A stretch of 64,000 nt of DNA from DASUAS01 sp963841415 (lineage in GTDB: Bacteria > Actinomycetota > Acidimicrobiia > IMCC26256 > DASPTH01): contig CAWJCN010000001.1 in the NCBI GenBank assembly GCA_963841415.1, positions 868,001 through 932,000 on the forward strand. Direction: 5' to 3'. Position numbers and translations under genes: made by a program. How positions within the stretch are numbered: the stretch's first letter is position 1; each line of letters starts with the position of its first letter. Shown here in pieces: positions 31,770 to 40,890 of this stretch. Under the pieces are notes generated by a model. The model saw only the letters and a list, made by a program, of their open reading frames with translations, ran no database searches and had not been told where the DNA came from.

Positions 31770-32909
31770 ATGACCGACGGACCCCTCTCACACCTTCGCG
31801 TGCTCGACCTGTCGCGCGCGCAACCGGGAGCGTACTGCACCGCGGTGCTCGCCGACCTCGGTGCCGACGTGCTGCGGGTCGAGCCGCGCGGCACCGGCGA
31901 CACGACCCGCATGATCCCCGGCGCGATGGAGGCCTACCACCGGGGCAAGCGGGGCATGACGCTCGATCTCAAGCACGACGACGCGCCCGAGGTGCTGCGA
32001 CGGCTCATCGCGGGCGTCGACGTCGTGGTGGAGTCGGGGCTTCCTGCCGGGCTCACCGTGCAGGGCATCGACCACGCCGCGCTCGCCGTCGCCCAGCCCG
32101 GTCTGGTGTGGTGCAGCATCTCCGGCTTCGGCGAGGGGAGCCCCTACGCCAAGCGGCCGGCGCACGACATCACGTTCCTCGGCTACTCGGGCCTCATGGC
32201 GTTGATGGCGGGCGACACGGTGCCGCCCACGCCCGACTTCGTGCTCGCAGTGCCGTTCGGTTCGCTCATCGCGGTGGTGGGGATCCTCGCCGCGCTGACC
32301 GAGCGCGACCACACCGGGAAGGGCGCGTTCGTCGACACCGCGATCGTCGACAGCGCCACCTGGGTGCTCGGGGAAGCGGTCGCACGCGTCGCGGCCGGCC
32401 AGCCGGCGGGTTGGGGTGAGGCCGCGTCGCGGCGCGCCTACCGGGCCGCCGACGGGAAGTTGGTGACGCTCGCCGCCGCCGAGCCTCGCACGTGGGCCGC
32501 GTTCTGCGTCGCCGTCAACCGCCCCGACCTCGCCGACGCGCTGATGAACCCGCCCGACGGGCAGGCCGGGCTGGCCACCGAACTGGCCGCGCTGTTCGCG
32601 ACGAAGACCGCGGCGACGTGGGAGGCGCAGCTCGCCGAGACGGGCGCGGCCGTCGGCCCCGTGCGCACCATCGAAGAGCTGCTCGACGATCCGCACCTCG
32701 CGGCGCGCGGCGCGCTGGTGGAGCTCGACGACGACACCTCGACGCGCGTGCTGCGCACACCGGTGCGCCTCCGTGACGCGGCGGGGGAGGAGCGGCCCGT
32801 GCACCTGACCGCGCCGCCCGCGCTCGGCGAGCACACCGACGAGGCCCTCATCGCCGCCGGCTTCACCGCCGACGAGATCGCGACCCTCCACGACCGCGAC
32901 GCGGTCTGA
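31770..32909 (+). CDS. CaiB/BaiF family CoA-transferase
   Basis: 379 residues from ATG 31770. Family III CoA-transferase features are 'LRVLDLSRAQPGAYCTAVLADLGADVLRVEP' at the N-terminus, 'YHRGKRGMTLDLK', 'GLVWCSISGFGEGSPYAKRPAHDITFLGYSGLM' with the catalytic Asp in 'HDITF', and 'GVILAALTERD-TGKG'. It moves CoA between carboxylic acids, as in carnitine, bile-acid or aromatic acid metabolism. It lies with an SDR downstream, consistent with a CoA-ester catabolic route. Confidence 0.93.
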   Translation: MTDGPLSHLRVLDLSRAQPGAYCTAVLADLGADVLRVEPRGTGDTTRMIPGAMEAYHRGKRGMTLDLKHDDAPEVLRRLIAGVDVVVESGLPAGLTVQGIDHAALAVAQPGLVWCSISGFGEGSPYAKRPAHDITFLGYSGLMALMAGDTVPPTPDFVLAVPFGSLIAVVGILAALTERDHTGKGAFVDTAIVDSATWVLGEAVARVAAGQPAGWGEAASRRAYRAADGKLVTLAAAEPRTWAAFCVAVNRPDLADALMNPPDGQAGLATELAALFATKTAATWEAQLAETGAAVGPVRTIEELLDDPHLAARGALVELDDDTSTRVLRTPVRLRDAAGEERPVHLTAPPALGEHTDEALIAAGFTADEIATLHDRDAV

Positions 32910-32934
32910 CGGTCTGACAACAGGAGCATTCCCC

Positions 32935-33705
32935 ATGACGTACGAGATCGATCTCTCCGGCCATCGCGCGCTCGTGACCGGGGGCGGTCAGGGTGTCGGT
33001 GAGGAGATCGCGCTCACGCTCGCGCGAGCGGGCGCCCATGTGCTGGTGAACGACCTGGTCTTCGAGCGCGCCGAACGCGTCATGGGTGCGATCGAGGACG
33101 CAGGTGGTCATGCGACTCCGGCGGTGTTCGACGTCACCGACTACGACGCGGTTCACGAGGCCGTGAACGCCGATCTGGTCGACATCCTCGTGAACAACGC
33201 GGGGAACGCGGGCCGGGCCACCACCATGGGTCGGGAGGACCTGCGCACCCTGGTCGACACCGAACCCGACGACTGGGAAGGGTTCATCCGGGTCAACATG
33301 TACGGCGTGATGTACGCGGTGCGGGCGGCGCTGCCGGGCATGATCGAAGCTGGTTGGGGTCGCGTCATCACCGTGATCTCGGACGCGGCGCGCGTCGGCG
33401 AGACGCACATGCCGGCGTACGCGGCGGCCAAGGCCGCGGCGGCGGGCTTCTCGCGGGCGGTGGCGCGCGAGGTCGGCCGTCACGCCATCACGGTCAACTG
33501 CGTGTCCCTCGGCACCATGAACACCCAGGGCATCCCGCCCGAGGAAGACGAGATCGCGGCGCAGATGGTGAAGCGCTACGCCATCCGTCGCCGTGGGCTG
33601 CCGCGCGACATCGCGGCGATGGTCACGTTCCTCGCCAGCCCGCAGGCCGAGTGGATCACGGGGCAGACCTACCCGGTGAACGGCGGCTACTCCTTCTCGC
33701 TCTGA
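32935..33705 (+). CDS. SDR-family oxidoreductase
   Basis: 256 residues from ATG 32935. The NAD(P)-binding 'VTGGGQGVGEEIA' and 'NNAGNAG' are present, the active-site Ser is in 'VISDAARVGE' and Tyr-x-x-x-Lys in 'YAAAKAAAAGFSRAVAREVG', and 'YPVNGGYSFSL' closes the protein. It probably oxidises or reduces a hydroxyacyl-CoA or alcohol in the same route as the CoA-transferase 25 bases upstream. Confidence 0.93.
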   Translation: MTYEIDLSGHRALVTGGGQGVGEEIALTLARAGAHVLVNDLVFERAERVMGAIEDAGGHATPAVFDVTDYDAVHEAVNADLVDILVNNAGNAGRATTMGREDLRTLVDTEPDDWEGFIRVNMYGVMYAVRAALPGMIEAGWGRVITVISDAARVGETHMPAYAAAKAAAAGFSRAVAREVGRHAITVNCVSLGTMNTQGIPPEEDEIAAQMVKRYAIRRRGLPRDIAAMVTFLASPQAEWITGQTYPVNGGYSFSL

Positions 33706-33751
33706 CCGCTGCGGACAAGGGCGCTCCGGACCCGCCGGTACGATCGGAGTG

Positions 33752-34663
33752 ATGGAGACCGTCGACGACGTCCGGGCCGCGCTGGCCCAGCACGACTACC
33801 TGGCCGACGAGGGCCTGGCGACCGCGATCTTCCTCGCCGTGCGCCTGCAGCGTCCGCTCCTGCTCGAAGGCGAGGCCGGCGTCGGCAAGACCGAGGTGGC
33901 GAAGGTGCTGGCCCGCTGGACGGGCGGCGAGCTCGTGCGCCTCCAGTGCTACGAGGGCATCGACGCGTCGCAGGCGGTCTACGAGTGGGACTACGCCCGG
34001 CAGCTCCTCCACCTGCGCGCGGTCGAAGCCGGCGGTGGCGAGGTGGTCGAAGACGAGCTCTACTCCGAGCGGTTCCTCGTGAAGCGTCCGCTCATGCGCG
34101 CCATCGCCTACGAAGCCGATTCGCTGGGAACGGTCGCGCCTCCGGTGCTGCTGGTCGACGAAGTCGACCGCGCCGACGACGAGTTCGAGGCGTTCCTCCT
34201 CGAGATCCTCTCCGACTACACGGTCACCGTGCCCGAGCTCGGCACCTTCCATGCCGAGGTGCCGCCGCTGGTCGTCGTCACGTCGAACCGCACGCGTGAC
34301 GTGCACGACGCGCTCAAACGTCGCTGCCTCTACCACTGGATCGCGCACCCCGACTTCGAACGTGAGCTCGCCATCCTCCGGGTGCGCGCGCCCGACGTAC
34401 CCGAGCAGCTGGCGCGCGAGGTCGCGGCGGCGGTGGAGACGATGCGCGCGCTCGAGCTGTACAAGCCTCCCGGCGTCGCTGAGACCATCGACTGGGCCAA
34501 CGCGCTCGCCGCGCTCGGGCGTACGACGATCGACGAGCACGCGGTCGAGGTCACGTTGGGAACGATCCTCAAGTACCGCGAAGACCAGGAGCGTACGAAG
34601 GCCGCGGGCATCGAGCAGCTCGTGCGCAGCTCGTCCGAACGGGCCGCGGAGCGCAGTGCCTGA
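33752..34663 (+). CDS. MoxR-type AAA ATPase (CoxD-like)
   Basis: 303 residues from ATG 33752 (an in-frame GTG at 33749 is equally possible). Walker A 'LLEGEAGVGKTEVAKVLA', Walker B 'VLLVDEVDRADDEFEAF' and sensor 1 'VVTSNRTRD' are intact, with 'LKRRCLYHWI' after. MoxR ATPases work with von Willebrand proteins to activate metalloenzymes; next to CoxE- and CoxI-like genes it resembles CoxD of the carbon monoxide dehydrogenase maturation set. The structural coxLMS genes are not in this window. Confidence 0.9.
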   Translation: METVDDVRAALAQHDYLADEGLATAIFLAVRLQRPLLLEGEAGVGKTEVAKVLARWTGGELVRLQCYEGIDASQAVYEWDYARQLLHLRAVEAGGGEVVEDELYSERFLVKRPLMRAIAYEADSLGTVAPPVLLVDEVDRADDEFEAFLLEILSDYTVTVPELGTFHAEVPPLVVVTSNRTRDVHDALKRRCLYHWIAHPDFERELAILRVRAPDVPEQLAREVAAAVETMRALELYKPPGVAETIDWANALAALGRTTIDEHAVEVTLGTILKYREDQERTKAAGIEQLVRSSSERAAERSA

Positions 34664-35799
34664 CCGCGAGACGATCGACGTCGACCGCCTTGCGGTCGGG
34701 TTCGCGCGGCTGCTGCGCGGCGCGGGGCTCGACGTCCCCGTGGGAACCACGGTGCTCTTCGCGGAGGCGCTCGGCGCGGTCGGGGTGTCGACGCGCGACT
34801 CCGTCTACTGGGCCGGCCGCACGACGCTGGTGAACCATCCCGAGGACATCGAGCTCTACGACCGGAGCTTCGCCGCGTGGTGGGACCGAGTGTTCGAGGT
34901 ACCGACCGCCCAGGCCGTCGAGCGCGAGGTGATCCTCGCATTCGACCGCGACGGTGACGACGACGCTCCGAGTGATGACGACGGCGAACCGCGCGACGCA
35001 TCAACGCTCGCGGTGCGCTACAGCCGCGCCGAGGTGCTGCGCCAGCGCGACTTCGCGCACTACAGCCCCGATGAGTTCGCGGAGTCGCGTCGCCTCATGA
35101 ACGACCTGCGCCTGGCAGGTTCGATGCGACGGTCGCGGCGTCTGCGGCCGACCCGGCGCGATCGCGGTCGTCCCGACCTGCGGCGCACAGTGCGGCGCGC
35201 GCTGCGCTCGGGCGGCGAGCCGATCTCGCGCGCGTTCGTGGAACCGGCCGAACGGCCACGGCGCCTCGTGCTGCTCTGCGACGTGAGCGGATCGATGGAG
35301 GCCTACGCGCGGGCTCGTGCGCTTCCTGCACGCGGCCGTGGTGGGGCGGGGGAGGGTCGAGGCGTTCGCGATCGGCACCCGGCTCACCCGCATCACGCGT
35401 GAGCTGTCGAGCCGCGACCCCGACGCCGCGATCACCGCGGCCGCCCACCGGGTCACCGACTGGTCGGGTGGAACCCGACTCGGCGAGGGACTGCGCCAGT
35501 TCAACGACGAGTGGGGCGTCCGCGGGATGGCACGCGGCGCCGTCGTGGTGATCCTGTCCGACGGTTGGGACCGTGGCGACCCCGAGCTGCTGGGCGAGCA
35601 GATGGAGCGCCTGCACCGGGTCGCGCACCAGGTGGTGTGGGTCAACCCGCTGAAGTCGTCGCCCAATTTCGCTCCGCTGGCGCGCGGAATGGCGGCCGCC
35701 CTCCCACACGTTGACGAGTTCGTCGAGGGCCACAACCTGGCGTCGCTGGAGAACTTGGCCCGCATCGTGTCCGGAGAGACGGGAGCACGCGTCCGATGA
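34656..35799 (+). pseudogene. VWA-domain protein (CoxE-like), frame-broken
   Basis: GTG 34656 overlaps the MoxR stop. The N-terminal half is 'DVDRLAVGFARLLRGAGLDVPVGTTVLFAEAL' and 'RYSRAEVLRQRDFAHYSPDEF', then 'PRRLVLLCDVSGSMEAYAR', the MIDAS 'DxSxS' motif. At about 35305-35318 the reading frame shifts: homology continues as 'RFLHAAVVGRGRVEAFAIGTRLTRIT' in another frame to 35799. The break lies in gcgcgggctcgtg, consistent with a small indel, and the full product would be about 380 residues. CoxE is required with CoxD for assembling molybdenum hydroxylase cofactors. Could be a draft-sequence error. Confidence 0.85.
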
Positions 35800-36113
35800 A
35801 AGAAGTCCTGGACGACATCGAGCGGTGGCGGGCGGGCGGCCACCAGGTGGCCGTCGCGCGTGTGGTCGCACTGGAGGGCTCGGCGCCACGCGATCCCGGC
35901 GCCACCATGGCGGTGAGCGACGACGGCGAGGTCGCCGGCTCCGTCTCGGGCGGGTGCGTCGAAGGCGCGGTCGTCACCGCTGCGCTCGAGATCCTCGCCG
36001 GCGAGCGTGACCGCGGCGTCATCACCTTCGGCTACTCCGACGACGACGCCTTCGCAGTCGGACTCACCTGCGGCGGCACCATCCACCTCTACGTGGAGCC
36101 CCTCGACTGGTGA
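35796..36113 (+). CDS. XdhC/CoxI family protein, N-terminal-type domain only
   Basis: 105 residues from ATG 35796, overlapping the CoxE-like stop by ATGA. It has 'VARVVALEGSAPRDPGATMAVSDDGEVAGSVSGGCVEGAV' and 'GLTCGGTIHLYVEPLD', the XdhC_CoxI domain that binds molybdenum cofactor and passes it to hydroxylases. In this organism the two halves of XdhC are separate genes, this one followed 28 bases later by the Rossmann-type half. Confidence 0.9.
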   Translation: MKEVLDDIERWRAGGHQVAVARVVALEGSAPRDPGATMAVSDDGEVAGSVSGGCVEGAVVTAALEILAGERDRGVITFGYSDDDAFAVGLTCGGTIHLYVEPLDW

Positions 36114-36141
36114 CCACCCCTCCGATCTCCGTCTTGGCGTC

Positions 36142-36927
36142 ATGACGACGGTCTACGAGGAGCTGCGGGACGCGCTGCGGGCCGAGGAGCCGGTCGCGCT
36201 GGCGACGGTCACCGCCGGTCCCCACCTCGGCGCCAAGCTGCTGGTGCGACCCGGCGGGGAGCACCTCGGATCCCTCGGCGATCTCGATCTCGACCGCGTC
36301 GTCGCGCGCGACGCGTTGGGCGAGCTCGAAGCCGGCCTCACGTCGACGCGGCACTACGGCGAACACGGCGAAGCGCGCGAGGACGCTGTCTCCGTGTTCA
36401 TCGAGTCGTTCGCGCCGCCGCCGCGCATGGTCATCTTCGGCGCCGTCGACTTCACGCGCGCGCTGGCGAGCGTCGGGAAGGTGCTCGGGTACCGAGTGGT
36501 GGTGTGCGACGCGCGTGCGGTGTTCGCGACGCGTCAACGCTTCCCGATGGCCGACGAGGTCGTCAACGAGTGGCCCAACCGCTACCTCGAGAAGGTCGGC
36601 GACGAGCTCGGGCCGCGCGACGCGGTGTGCGTGCTCACCCACGACAGCAAGTTCGACGTGCCCGCCATCGTCGGTTCGCTCGCCACGCGGGTCGGGTACC
36701 TGGGTGCGATGGGTTCGCGCAAGACGCACGGCCGGCGTGTCGAGCGCTTGCGCGAGGCGGGCGTCACCGACGAAGAACTGGCCCGCATCCATGCGCCGAT
36801 CGGTCTCGACATCGGAGCCCGCACCCCCGAGGAGACCGCGGTGTCGATCTGCGCCGAGATCATCGGAGCCCGCACCGGTCGTCACGCGACCGCCCTGCGC
36901 GACGGCACGGGACCGATCCACCGTTGA
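36142..36927 (+). CDS. XdhC family protein, Rossmann domain with N-terminal XdhC segment
   Basis: 261 residues from ATG 36142 (an upstream continuation overlaps the CoxI gene and has no homology). After a short first domain ('VALATVTAGPHLGAKLLV') the XdhC_C Rossmann fold follows: 'MVIFGAVDFTRALASVGKVLGYRVVVCDARAVFATRQRFP', 'AVCVLTHDSKFDVPAI', 'GYLGAMGSRKTHGRRVERL', 'ICAEIIGARTGRH'. It should bind Moco for insertion into a CO dehydrogenase or xanthine dehydrogenase-type enzyme. Confidence 0.9.
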   Translation: MTTVYEELRDALRAEEPVALATVTAGPHLGAKLLVRPGGEHLGSLGDLDLDRVVARDALGELEAGLTSTRHYGEHGEAREDAVSVFIESFAPPPRMVIFGAVDFTRALASVGKVLGYRVVVCDARAVFATRQRFPMADEVVNEWPNRYLEKVGDELGPRDAVCVLTHDSKFDVPAIVGSLATRVGYLGAMGSRKTHGRRVERLREAGVTDEELARIHAPIGLDIGARTPEETAVSICAEIIGARTGRHATALRDGTGPIHR

Positions 36928-36934
36928 GCGACTC

Positions 36935-37684
36935 ATGAACTACGGCATCGAAGGGCGTCGAGCGGCCGTCGCCGCTGCCTCCAGCGGGCTCGGGCTCGCG
37001 ACGGCCAGGGCGCTGGCAGAGGAGGGCGTGAGCGTCGCCATCTGCAGCCGCAGCCAGGAGCGCATCGACGCGGCGGCCGCCGAGATCGGACCGCGGGCGG
37101 TGCCGCTGGTCGCCGACGTGTCCACCGAGGAGGGTGCCGCCGACTTCGTACGCGCCGCGCAGGACGCGCTCGGCGGCGTCGACATCCTCGTGTGCAATGG
37201 TGGTGGGCCCCCGGCCGGGAACTTCACGACCAGCCCGCCCGAGGCGTACCGCGCCGCGGTCGAGCTCAACTGCCTGGCGCTCATCGCCATGTGCGGCACC
37301 GCCGTGCCGGCGATGCGGGAGCAGCGGTGGGGGAGGGTGCTCGCCATCACCTCGGTCGGCGTCCGCCAGCCGATCGCAGGACTCATCCTCTCCAACGTCG
37401 CGCGCTCCGGGCTCACCGCGTTCCTCAAGACGGTCGCACGCGAGGTTGCGGGTGATGGCGTCACGGTGAACTCACTGCAACCGGGCCTGCACGACACCGC
37501 CCGCATCCGCGAGCTCTACGGTGGCGGCGAGATCGATCCGGTTGCCGCCGGCATCCCCGCGGGTGTGATCGGGCAACCCGCCGACTTCGGGCGGATCGCG
37601 GCGTTCCTGTGCTCGGAATCGGCGTCGTTCCTGACCGGCGCAGCGATCCCGATCGACGGCGGGGCGTACACGGGGCTGTTCTGA
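36935..37684 (+). CDS. SDR-family protein without the standard YxxxK
   Basis: 249 residues from ATG 36935. The N-terminus 'AAVAAASSGLGLATARALAEEGVSVAI' binds a dinucleotide and 'VCNGGGPPAGNF' replaces the usual 'NNAG'. At the active site 'AITSVGVRQPIAGLILSNVARSGLTAFLK', the Ser is present but where Tyr-x-x-x-Lys should be there is 'LSNVAR', without the catalytic Tyr or Lys. The 'QPI-GL-LSN--R' string is a known divergent SDR branch. Whether it still reduces a substrate is unclear. C-terminus 'IPIDGGAYTGLF' is normal. Confidence 0.88.
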   Translation: MNYGIEGRRAAVAAASSGLGLATARALAEEGVSVAICSRSQERIDAAAAEIGPRAVPLVADVSTEEGAADFVRAAQDALGGVDILVCNGGGPPAGNFTTSPPEAYRAAVELNCLALIAMCGTAVPAMREQRWGRVLAITSVGVRQPIAGLILSNVARSGLTAFLKTVAREVAGDGVTVNSLQPGLHDTARIRELYGGGEIDPVAAGIPAGVIGQPADFGRIAAFLCSESASFLTGAAIPIDGGAYTGLF

Positions 37685-37707
37685 GCGCCGCCGCCTAGAA
37701 TTCCGCG

Positions 37708-38304
37708 ATGGGCACGGACCGCGACGCGAGGATCGTCACGGTTCCCAACGTGATCTCGCTGATCCGGCTGGCGTGTGCGCCCGTGTTCGTCTGGCTCCTC
37801 GCCGACGACGAGCTCCTCGCAGCCGCGGCGCTGCTCGCGGTGCTCGGCGCGTCCGACTGGGTCGATGGCTGGATCGCGCGGCGGTTCGACCAGGGCAGCG
37901 ACCTGGGCAAGGTGCTCGATCCCGTCGCCGATCGCATCCTCCTGCTGGTCGGCGCGGTCGCGCTCCTCGTGCAGGGGAGCGTGCCCATCGTCGTCGGCGC
38001 GCTGGTGCTGGTGCGCGAGGCGATCATCAGCGTCGCCGTACTCGCGCTCGCCGCCGCCGGAGCTCGGCGCATCGACGTGCAGTGGGTGGGCAAGGCCGGG
38101 ACCCTCGCGCTCATGTTCGCCTTCCCGCTCTACCTCTGGGCCGACGCCATCAGCGGCACCGCCAGCGACGTCGTCCTCGCCACGGCGTGGTTCATGGCCA
38201 TCTGCGGTCTCGCCTTCAGCTACTACGCGGCCCTCGCCTACGTGCCGCTGGCCCGAGCCGCGCTGCGCGAGGGTCGGACCCACACCGCGGAGCCGGTGTC
38301 GTGA
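37708..38304 (+). CDS. pgsA: CDP-diacylglycerol-glycerol-3-phosphate 3-phosphatidyltransferase
   Basis: 198 residues from ATG 37708. The CDP-alcohol phosphotransferase motif DG(x)2AR(x)8G(x)3D(x)3D is fully present in 'DWVDGWIARRFDQGSDLGKVLDPVADR'. Six hydrophobic helices surround it. It probably makes phosphatidylglycerol phosphate, although CDP-alcohol specificity is not fixed by the motif. Its TGA overlaps the GTG of the fused sugar-nucleotide gene. Confidence 0.9.
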   Translation: MGTDRDARIVTVPNVISLIRLACAPVFVWLLADDELLAAAALLAVLGASDWVDGWIARRFDQGSDLGKVLDPVADRILLLVGAVALLVQGSVPIVVGALVLVREAIISVAVLALAAAGARRIDVQWVGKAGTLALMFAFPLYLWADAISGTASDVVLATAWFMAICGLAFSYYAALAYVPLARAALREGRTHTAEPVS

Positions 38305-40790
38305 AGGCGGTCATCCTCGCGGGTGGTGAGGGCACGCGCCTGCGCCCCCTCACCAGCAACACGCCCAAGCCGATGATGCCCCTGGCCAACAAGCCGATGA
38401 TGGAGCACATCGTCAACCTGCTGGCGTTGCACGGCTTCGACGAGATCGTCGTGACGGTCGCGTTCCTCGCCAACCAGATCCGCGACTACTTCGGTGACGG
38501 CTCCGACTTCGGCGTCACCATGCGCTATGCCACCGAGGACTCGCCACTCGGTACCGCGGGATCGGTGCGCAACGCCGCGGAGGAGCTCGACGACACGTTC
38601 CTCGTGATCTCCGGTGACGTGCTCACCGACATCGACCTCACCGCATTCGTGAAGGCGCACCGCGACGCGGGCGCGACGGCGTCGATCGCACTGAAGCACG
38701 TCGACAACCCCCTCGAGTTCGGCATCGTGATCACCCGGCCCGACGGCTCGATCGAACGCTTCCTCGAGAAGCCGACGTGGGGCGAGGTGTTCTCCGACAC
38801 CATCAACACCGGCATCTACGTGCTCGAGCCGATCGTGTTCGACCACATCCCCGAAGGTGAGGTCGTCGACTTCTCCAGCGACGTCTTCCCCGCGCTGCTC
38901 GACGACGGCCAGGTCATGCACGGTCACGTCTCCGAGGAGTACTGGGAGGACGTCGGCACGCTGGAGGCGTACAGCAGCGCACACACCGACGTGCTCGACG
39001 GCAAAGTGAGGGTGGAGATCGACGGCTTCCAGCTCGGCGACCGCCGCTGGATCGGCACCGACGTGGAGATCAGCCCCGAGGCTCGCATCGACGACCCGGT
39101 GGTGATCGGCGACAGCTGTCGCATCGAGACCGGGGCGCACATCCGGCCCTACACGGTGCTCGGCACCGACGTGATCGTGAAGGCGGACGCCTTCCTCGAA
39201 CGGGCGGTGCTGCACGACCACGTGTACGTCGGGCCGCAGGCGAACCTCCGCGGTTGCGTGATCGGCCGCAACACCGACCTGCGCGCGCACGTGCGTGTCG
39301 ACGAAGGCACCGTCGTGGGCGACGAGTGCTTCGTCGGCCAGGACGCGGTCATCAACCCCAACGTGAAGGTGTACCCGTTCAAGACGGTCGAGTCGGGCGC
39401 GATCGTCACGTCGTCGATCGTGTGGGAGAGCCGCGGCGCGCGAACGCTCTTCGGCCGCCGCGGCGTCCGCGGCCTCGCCAACGTCGACATCAACCCCGAG
39501 GTCGCGGTGCGCCTGGCCATGGCCTACAGCACGTCGATCCCGAAGGGCGCGACGATCACCGCCAGCCGCGACACCAGTCGTAGCGCCCGCGCGTTGAAGC
39601 GCGCGCTGATCGCGGGCATCAACCTGTCGGGCGTCAACGTGGAAGACATCGAGCTCGCCACCGTGCCGCTCACGCGCTTCCAGGTGCGCAACAGCCGCTC
39701 GCAGGGTGGCATCACGGTGCGGCTCGCACCGGGCGACCCCGATACGGTCGAGATCCGCTTCTTCGACGCGGAAGGGCGAGACATCGACCCGGGCGTGCAA
39801 CGCAAGGTCGAGCGATTGCTCTACCGCGAGGACTACCGCCGCGCGTTCGGTGGCGAGGTGGGCGACATCGTGTTCCCGCCGCGGTCGCTCGAGTTCTACA
39901 CCGCCGCGCTCGAACGCATCGTCGACATCGAACAGGTGCGCCACCAGTCGTTCAAGATCGTGCTCGACTACTCGTTCGGTGCGGCGTCGATCGTCATGCC
40001 GAGCCTCCTCACCAAGCTCGGGGCCGAGGTGCTGGCGGTCAACCCGTTCGCGAGCACCGCATCGGCCACGTCGACCGCCGAGGTGCGCGACGCGCAGGTG
40101 GCGCGGCTGGCCGAACTGGTGCGGGTCTCGGGCAGCGACCTCGGTTTCGTGATCGATCCCGAGGGCGAGACGGCGGTCGTGGTCGACGACACCGGGCACA
40201 TCCTCGAACCCGAGGAGCTGTTGCTCGCGATCGTCGCGCTCATCAGGGAGGCCGTCCCCGGCGCCAGCGTCGCCGTCCCGGTCCACGCGACCAGCGCGGT
40301 CGAGCGCATCCTGGGTTCGCGCGACGCGGTGGTCCGGACGCGTCTGTGGGGGTCGAGCCTCATGGAGACGGCGGCGGCGCGCAGCGTCGCCTTCGCGGGC
40401 ACGCCCGACGGCGGATGCGTGTGGCCGGAGTTCCTCCCCGCGTTCGACGCCGCGGTCACGCTGGTGAAGCTGCTCGACCTGCTCGCCGCAGTCGACCGCC
40501 CCCTCTCGCAGGTGGTGGCCAACCTTCCCGACACGCACATCGCGCACGAGACGATCGTCACGCCATGGGAGCGCAAGGGCACCGTGATGCGCGAGATCGT
40601 GGAGCGGGCCGGGCGCCGTGAGACCGAGCTCATCGACGGCGTCAAGGTGATCGAGGACGGCCAGTGGGCGCTGGTGCTGCCCGATCCTGACGAGGCGCTG
40701 ACGCACGTGTGGGCCGAGGCCGGCAGCGACGTCGACGCGCGGCGGGTCGCGCAGGAGTACATCGAGCGCATCCGCCAGGTCCTCAGATAG
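38301..40790 (+). CDS. Fused mannose-1-phosphate guanylyltransferase/phosphomannomutase-like protein
   Basis: 829 residues from GTG 38301. Residues 1-235 are a nucleotidyltransferase: 'VKAVILAGGEGTRLRPLTSNTPKPMMPLANKPM' and 'DTFLVISGDVLTD', 'FLEKP', 'INTGIYVLE'. Residues about 245-375 are left-handed beta-helix hexapeptides ('GDSCRIETGAHIRPYTVLGTDVIV'). From about 380 a phosphohexomutase fold begins: 'FGRRGVRGLANVDINPEVAVRLA', with the phosphoserine-loop remnant 'TITASRDTSRSAR'. The usual metal-binding DGDxDR is replaced by 'DPEGETAVVVDD' near residue 620, so mutase activity is doubtful. Such fusions are conserved in actinobacteria and cyanobacteria and are linked to GDP-mannose-type wall or exopolysaccharide precursors. 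Co-transcribed with pgsA. Confidence 0.9.
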   Translation: MKAVILAGGEGTRLRPLTSNTPKPMMPLANKPMMEHIVNLLALHGFDEIVVTVAFLANQIRDYFGDGSDFGVTMRYATEDSPLGTAGSVRNAAEELDDTFLVISGDVLTDIDLTAFVKAHRDAGATASIALKHVDNPLEFGIVITRPDGSIERFLEKPTWGEVFSDTINTGIYVLEPIVFDHIPEGEVVDFSSDVFPALLDDGQVMHGHVSEEYWEDVGTLEAYSSAHTDVLDGKVRVEIDGFQLGDRRWIGTDVEISPEARIDDPVVIGDSCRIETGAHIRPYTVLGTDVIVKADAFLERAVLHDHVYVGPQANLRGCVIGRNTDLRAHVRVDEGTVVGDECFVGQDAVINPNVKVYPFKTVESGAIVTSSIVWESRGARTLFGRRGVRGLANVDINPEVAVRLAMAYSTSIPKGATITASRDTSRSARALKRALIAGINLSGVNVEDIELATVPLTRFQVRNSRSQGGITVRLAPGDPDTVEIRFFDAEGRDIDPGVQRKVERLLYREDYRRAFGGEVGDIVFPPRSLEFYTAALERIVDIEQVRHQSFKIVLDYSFGAASIVMPSLLTKLGAEVLAVNPFASTASATSTAEVRDAQVARLAELVRVSGSDLGFVIDPEGETAVVVDDTGHILEPEELLLAIVALIREAVPGASVAVPVHATSAVERILGSRDAVVRTRLWGSSLMETAAARSVAFAGTPDGGCVWPEFLPAFDAAVTLVKLLDLLAAVDRPLSQVVANLPDTHIAHETIVTPWERKGTVMREIVERAGRRETELIDGVKVIEDGQWALVLPDPDEALTHVWAEAGSDVDARRVAQEYIERIRQVLR

Positions 40791-40809
40791 CGCGCGGCGC
40801 CCGTCCGAA

Positions 40810-40853
40810 CATCTCGGAGTTGACGGGGTCATACCACCATCAAGTCCGAGATG
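40810..40853. promoter_or_regulatory. Inverted repeat before gcvH
   Basis: The arms catctcggagttgacg (40810-40825) and catcaagtccgagatg (40838-40853) match at 14 of 16 positions as inverted copies around a 12-base centre. It lies between the end of the fused gene and gcvH, 38 bases before its ATG. It could be a terminator for the upstream operon (no T tract is seen) or an operator for the glycine cleavage cluster. Confidence 0.55.
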
Positions 40854-40890
40854 CTCAGCGGAGGACGGCGGTCCGGTAGCGTCACGCGCC

